Source of the DNA: Diphasiastrum complanatum
Lineage: Eukaryota > Streptophyta > Lycopodiopsida > Lycopodiales > Lycopodiaceae
Reading direction: 5' to 3'
Assembly: GCA_029204225.1 (NCBI GenBank)
Contig: MU831998.1
Coordinates: 28,573-92,572 of the forward strand
Length of the DNA: 64,000 bases
This document shows positions 49,901 to 56,538 of the stretch, piece by piece (the stretch's first letter is position 1; each line of letters starts with the position of its first letter). The notes beneath the pieces are model-generated. The model saw only the letters and a list, made by a program, of their open reading frames with translations. It ran no database searches and was not told where the DNA came from. A program made the position numbers and the translations under genes.

Positions 49901-52900
49901 GGGTTGTTCTCTATCTCCAACCCTGTTTGGGCTATATATCGATGAGCTTGAGAGAGTCATTGAGGGATGTGGTGGCACAGGTTGCAGACTTGGGAGTATC
50001 TTAATTGCTATACTTTTATATGCAGATGACGTGGTTCTCTTATCTTCCACCAGAGAGGGATTACAGCGACAGCTCGACAGCCTTCATGCTTTCTGCAGTA
50101 GATGGGGATGCGAGGTTAACATATTGAAAACCAAAGTTATGGTTTTCAACACATCGAGAGGCTTTATGCAGCACCAGGAACTCATCTTCGACAAGCAGCC
50201 CTTGGAGGTTGTATCTTCCTACACTTACCTTGGCGTACTCTTTACAGGCCCTATCTTTGGTAAGCGACAGGCAGCTTCCGCCAGACTTGGGAAGGGTCAC
50301 GCCTCCCTTGTCCAATTAGAGCGTTTCTGTTTCAGAAGGTTTATTCGAGATGCCCCAAGTAAATGCCAGCTTTTTGATACTCTCGTTACCCCCACAGCCC
50401 TACATGCAGCAGAAGTATGGTGTACGGATCTTACATCATCAGATTGGGCCCATATTTCACGACTGCAGGTTCTCATGTTATCTCGGATGATACGGGCTAA
50501 GTCGTCCGTCCCACACCAGATTATACTGACAAAGTTCGTGGTTCCACCCATATAGCTATCCACCATCTTCCAGCTTATCCTATATATCCAGCGTATTATG
50601 ATGTTACCCACACATGAGCAGAGATACATACAGATGGCACTTGCTTCATCATGATTTATCACGCGATACATGGAGAGATCTTACTCGTATCCAGATTCTC
50701 ATGCTCAGTAGGATAATCCGGGCTAAGCCCTCAGTACCACATGATATCATACTAGCCGAGTTTGCTTCTCCTCCATTAGTTGTTGGTGCTATGTTTCAGA
50801 TCATCACCTTTCTTCACAGGGTATCAGATCTAGATACCTCCAGATACATTGTTGCTGCTCTCACTTCATCTTGTACCATTGCAGATCAGGGAGCCAAGCA
50901 CTCTTGGTATCGCAGTGTCTCAGCCCTTCTTCAGACTTGGGGTTTATCCGCACTTGATCTTCCGAATGGAACCCATGCTTATATCAGACAGCAGATCTAC
51001 CGGAGCTACATACGCACTATATGGTCACATCCTGATCCAGATAGGGTCAAGCTACATTATTATGGCACACATCTTTTACGGCTGGACGTTTCGGGCTTGC
51101 CTATTCTTCCAGTTTATCTTACACAGACGCTATCTTTTGGTCTGAGATATCGTATAGGACAGCTTCGAGTCTCTTCTCATCAGCTTGCTATCGAGACAGG
51201 TAGATACACAGACACTCCCAGATTGCAGCGGATATGTCAGCTTTGTTCTCTTCAGGAGGTGGAAGATGAGTTTCATTTCATCTTTCGCTGCCCAGTATAC
51301 TATGAGATTAGAGGACGATACCATTGTTTATACCGAGATATTCCCCTCACGTTGAGCTCCTTCCTCGAGTATCCAGATGCTAGATGTGTGGGTCTTCTTT
51401 TGAGAGAGATGTATATTTTACGAGCTTCACTTCTACCTACGCTCTCAGATATGGATTCCAGTCAGGCTCACATTACTCAGTTCTTCCAGAAGCGAGACAG
51501 AGTGGATATTTCGGTTGCGGATTTTGACGTCCCTGTCCGAAGATCGAAGACACAGAGAGTTTCGGCTCGATCCAGTGCTACTAGATCTTCATACGCCTCC
51601 CACCAGCCTACATCACGACCCACTACTACCATCACTCATTACTTTCGGCTTGCTCGTAGCTAGTTTCCTCCGCGGAGCAGGTGGTTAAGCTCTTGCTTTG
51701 TACCCTCACCAGCTGGTGGTCAAGCTTGGATACTTTTTCTCTTAGAGACAGAGAGATCGATATTTTAGTTTTAGTTTTACTGTCTTTTCATTGGTAAATA
51801 AGTCCTTATGCGGACAATGCTTCTCACATTTTGTACTCTCTTTTGTCTTATGTGCCCCTGGGCACCAAAAGACGTTAATAATAATAATTCTAATTCTAAT
51901 TCTCTCTCTCTCTCTGGTGATGGCTGTCCATCCCTGATCTCCTTCCCCACCCCCCACCTCCATGGAGCGCAAAACCAGGGGGAGCCCTTGCTCCCCCACC
52001 CCCCTCCTTCACCCTCACCCCACCCCCTCCTCCGCTCTACCTACTGCTCTGCCCCCCTCCTCTGCCCTGCCCTGCTGCCCACCAGCCGCCCTCCTCAGCT
52101 CCACCCGCTGCTCCGCCCTCTTCCTCAGCTCCACCTGCTGCCCTGCCCTGCCATCTGCTGCTCCGCCTTCCTCCTCAGCCCCACCTGCTGCCCCTCCTCT
52201 CCACTCCCCCTTCACAGCCCATCCTGCTACTGAGCGACAGGTCCCTCCTGCTACGCAACAGACACCTGCCCCCACTGCTGCGCAACAGCAATCCCACTCG
52301 AGCCCTCCCTCACCACCTGCCCCTTCGACTCCCATCTCTACCAGCGCTCCTCCAGACACGCCCTTCTTGTCTCAAGCCGACTACACCACCTCCAAATCCT
52401 TCAAGAATTTCCTAGCCTACCAAGTGAAAGAACTGAAGGCAGATGTGCAAACTCTGAAACTGGAAATCATCCACCTACGCACAGAGAACCAACAGCTCCG
52501 GACAGAAATGGAAAATAAATATGCTTCCCAGCCACAAGAAGAGACAAAGATGAAGATTCAAGATCTGGAACAGCAACTGAGCCAACACAAAAAGTCGACC
52601 AAAACATGGGCTTCTATCATCACCAAGAACAAAGCTACCAACCCACCTTGGACAGCCGATGGCGGAAGTAAGTCTCCCCCCCTTTTCATCATTCATTTCC
52701 GCTACTCTTACGGAAGAGAAACTTCGAGATTCCAAGGCTCTCAATATTAGGGTACGAGGCATTGTTGACACCCAAAACGCCATTGACGAAGCAAAAAGAT
52801 TTTTATGCACACCCTAAGACACAATGCAGATGGTTTGGATACAGCATGGCGTACTAAAAAAGACACCGCTACCTTGATCCTCCACTTCACGTCACATACA

Positions 52901-55900
52901 TATCATAAGGCAACCTTGCAGAAAAGAACCAAACTAAAAGACACCAAAATCTTCATGGATGATGACCTTGCCTATATCCAAGTTGAAGAGAGACGCCAAG
53001 CACTCCAAACCGCCAAAGCTACCGGAAGACGAGTGATCTATCGTGATGGAGTTGTTCGGTACCTCGATGGTACTGCATCCGGAAACAACCTATAGGATTT
53101 GGGGTCCCCGGGCAAGGGAGCATCCCGGGACCCCCTCCACACCACCTACATCTTGGAATATGGAACTGTAATGGCATACACTCATCATCCACGGCTGGAG
53201 ATCTTACCGACAAAGATATACTATTTTTTATGGAGACACACGAGAGCCCAGAGAGAGGACTACCCGCATTTGCAGGTTACAGATGGGATTCAGTTTATAG
53301 GACAGAGACTCGATCAATGAGTGGCAGAGGTTCGGGTGGAGTTGCATGTCTTTATCGAGAGTCACTACAGCCAGCTAGAGAGTTTCTCCGACATGATGCA
53401 CAGGCACGATACATATGGGCTCATATCACTGGGCGAGCTATCGGTTTGGATAAGGATCTCTTCATTGCCGCCTGCTACTTCCCTCCAGAGTCCTCCTTTG
53501 CAGACGGATCAGGCTCTCCTAATACTAACCTCTCCGCAGACATTGTCAGATTTACAGATCGGGGTTATGTCCTCACTGGCGACTTTAATGCCAGAACTGC
53601 TACCAGACGAGTGGATTTCCATGACACTGATGACATATTACGTACACAAGGTATTGATTGTGAGGACATTGGCATCACCGGGACCTTAGAGGATATGATG
53701 GGAGTTATGGAGAGTACCTTCTACAGATGGGTGAGGCTCACGAGTTGGCCATTTACAATGGCTTGGCTTGTTGGCCACATTCTAGCAGATTCACTTGCCA
53801 TCCACATAGCGGAGGACACAGTGTTGTCGACTATCTCATGGGGTCACCAGCGTTTATCCCACTTATGTCTGACTTCCACATTCTTCCCACTACCCTTTCC
53901 GATCACTCCTTCCTATCTTTCAGTATGGGCTCCATCCCGACTTCCCAACCACCCACTATTCCATCCATCTCTCGTGCACCCAAGTACACTTTTAATCGCT
54001 CCCACATCAAGACATACCAAGAGGCCGTCAGCTCATTTCTTTGTCATTTTCCCCACCACACGCCGTTGGAAACACAAGCTATCTTCCTTACCACTTCACT
54101 ACATACCGCTGCATCATTTTCCTTTCCCTCCAAACCACATCGGCGCCCACCCACTTCGTCACACCCTATCTGACCCCCTGGTTTGACACCGAGTGTCGTA
54201 TCCTCCATCTCCAAGTCACACCTTCTTCCTGAAACTCTCTGAAGGCATACACGCCTGGTACTCGTAGTCGCAGGAGCTATGGCAATACCTGAGGCCCAAC
54301 ACTATCTTTGATCGTGATGGGCTAGGTCAATGTCTATATCATCATCTGACTCTGAATCTGCTCGTGGACGACGACTGGTAAAAAAGTTCATAATTTGAGG
54401 CTGTGTGTGTCACTATCCACTGGAGCCTGGGCTCTCCGCAGCAAGGACATCTCATATATCATAAGGGCAACACATCTAGGACCCACATAGGAGATGAAAG
54501 TGGGTAAAGTGGGTGCATCCTTGAAAAGACAATGATAACGCCCACAGATCTCATAGTAGGCCGAACATCTGAAAAGGAAATGCTCCTCCGACCCATTCTC
54601 TCCCAAAGAAGACATCTGTCCTCACAAAGAGTACCTTGATAACGACCAGTCTCAATAGCAAGCCAGTGAGAAGAAACTCAAAATTGTCCAACAGTGAACC
54701 GTAAATAGTGTGAGAGTCCAGAATCGAGGTAGTGTGCACGTACAGGAAAACCTGGTCCATCAAACTCTAGAAAATGTGTCCGATAGAAATCTGGCTTAAC
54801 ACTTAACTGCCCCTGCCAAGTATGCTGAATATAGGCCCGATAAATAGATCGTCTAATACACTCATGAGTGCCTACTGGGAGATCGTCTAATATACTCATG
54901 ATTGCCTATTGGGAGATCAGAAACTGGAATACCAAATGTGCGCCAAGAGGCGTGCAGCCTGAGAATACCATGAGTAAGAATATTTGTCAGAAAGGAGAGT
55001 CAATACTCTCTGGATATATATATAATGAACCGAAAAAGGGCCTCCACTAGAATGGGAGGAACGGCAAACTCATTAGTAATAATATGGTGAGGGACTGAGG
55101 GCTTAGCACTAATCATCCGCGATAGTATGGTGATCTAAAGCTGAGATATACGAGACCAATCTGAGGAGATAAAAGCTGTACTCCAAGCCTTTGCTACATA
55201 TAATGTTGTAGAAGTGGCCATAGTGTCAAAGAGACGACACTTACTAATGGTCGTGTAATCAGTCAAGATCTGGAGATCGGTCAATGAGGGGGGTGGAGAG
55301 CGAGCGATGAAGGCATGCCAAAAAGCACCTATAGAGGAATTGGAGAGAAGGTTAATAAGTCTCTTTCCTTCATTTGTATTATAGGTACGCTTTTTATTAA
55401 CCCTTCGGTATGTGCGCAGGATATCATGGAGGACAGGGGGTGATTGACACTGGATAACTTCTTGATGAAGGAAAAGACATTCAAAGTCATACCAAGGTTG
55501 TTTAGGGCACGGGTTTTAAGTGAATGAGAGTTGGTTGGAGGGCAATGAGAGGGGAAAGCAAGTGCGGTTATTGTATGAAGAGCAGTGGTGAGGAAGGTGG
55601 CTTGAGCCTCTAATGAAGTGTCAATAGGGAAATGATGAAGTAAGGCAGTGAGAGATTCCTAGTGGGCGTGAATTGTCGGATAGGTGGGAGAGATACGAAA
55701 GTCATAGATGAGAGAGATAAGGGTGGGGGATCCCATGAGATAATCTACCACACTATGACCACCACTATGAGGGTGGCACGTGAAGGCACCAGAGTGAGGC
55801 CAACAGGAGAGAGGCCATTAAAAATGGCTAACTCATGAGCTGCTCCCAGATGAAGTAGATACTCACCATTAATCGTGACTGGACCTGCAGCATTAGCCGA

Positions 55901-56500
55901 AGTCCCGGCAATACCCATATCCATATCATCAAGGGCCTATATACGGAGTGAGTTTGCAATGTCATGGAATACTGGCTAACGGGAGGCTGTTCTGGCATTA
56001 AAATCACCAATCAAGATAATATGACCATGCTCCGAATAACGGAGGATATTGAAAGAAAGATCTGCATATAACGAATCAATACAATCAGCAAAAGAAGATG
56101 TCTCAGGAGGAAAGTAACAAATGGCTATAAGAGCATCCCCGTCCAAAGCCAAGGCTCTGACCAATGACGCGAATCCAAAGATAACGTGCATGCTCATCAT
56201 GGCTAACTGACTGAAGGACTGGTTGTAAAGGTTCCCGATATAGACATGCACTAACACTCATGGCCCGTGTCTCTGTCCTAAATGATGAGTACTATCTAAA
56301 TCCAAAAAACTCCGGTAGTCCCCTCAAAGAGTTCTCATGTGTCTCAGTGAAAAACAGAATATCTCCATGTGTAATAAAGTCCAAAAGATCACCAGTTGTC
56401 GAAGATGAGTGTATCCCGTTACAATTCCAAACCCCTATATGCAATGGAGAAGGTGATGGATGGGGGCCTGGGGCGCTCCCATGCCCACGGCCCCCAACTC

Positions 56501-56538
<38 letters not shown>

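Larger units (their letters stand above)
51916..54233 (+). mobile_element. LINE J: ORF1 and endonuclease, 3'-truncated
   Basis: Starts immediately after the (CT)n tail of LINE I, probably at or near its true 5' end. ORF1 51962-53095 (one frameshift near 52700-52800), then ORF2 endonuclease to about 54230, where the sequence breaks into a minus-strand LINE. The reverse transcriptase is absent. Confidence 0.85.
54237..56533 (-). mobile_element. LINE K: ORF2 lacking the RT core, minus strand
   Basis: Minus strand starts at an (AG)n/(CT)n tract (56503-56532). It then reads ORF2 from its first residues ([61 protein letters not shown]). At about 55265 it jumps from the linker ([20 protein letters not shown]) straight to [20 protein letters not shown], so fingers and palm with YADD are deleted. 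The C-terminus keeps [20 protein letters not shown] and, in a shifted frame, [16 protein letters not shown]. There is no 3' UTR. Confidence 0.85.

Noticed and set aside
52015-52359. Gly/Ala-rich frame on the minus strand
   Set aside because: Antisense shadow of the Pro/Ala-rich LINE J ORF1 N-terminus.
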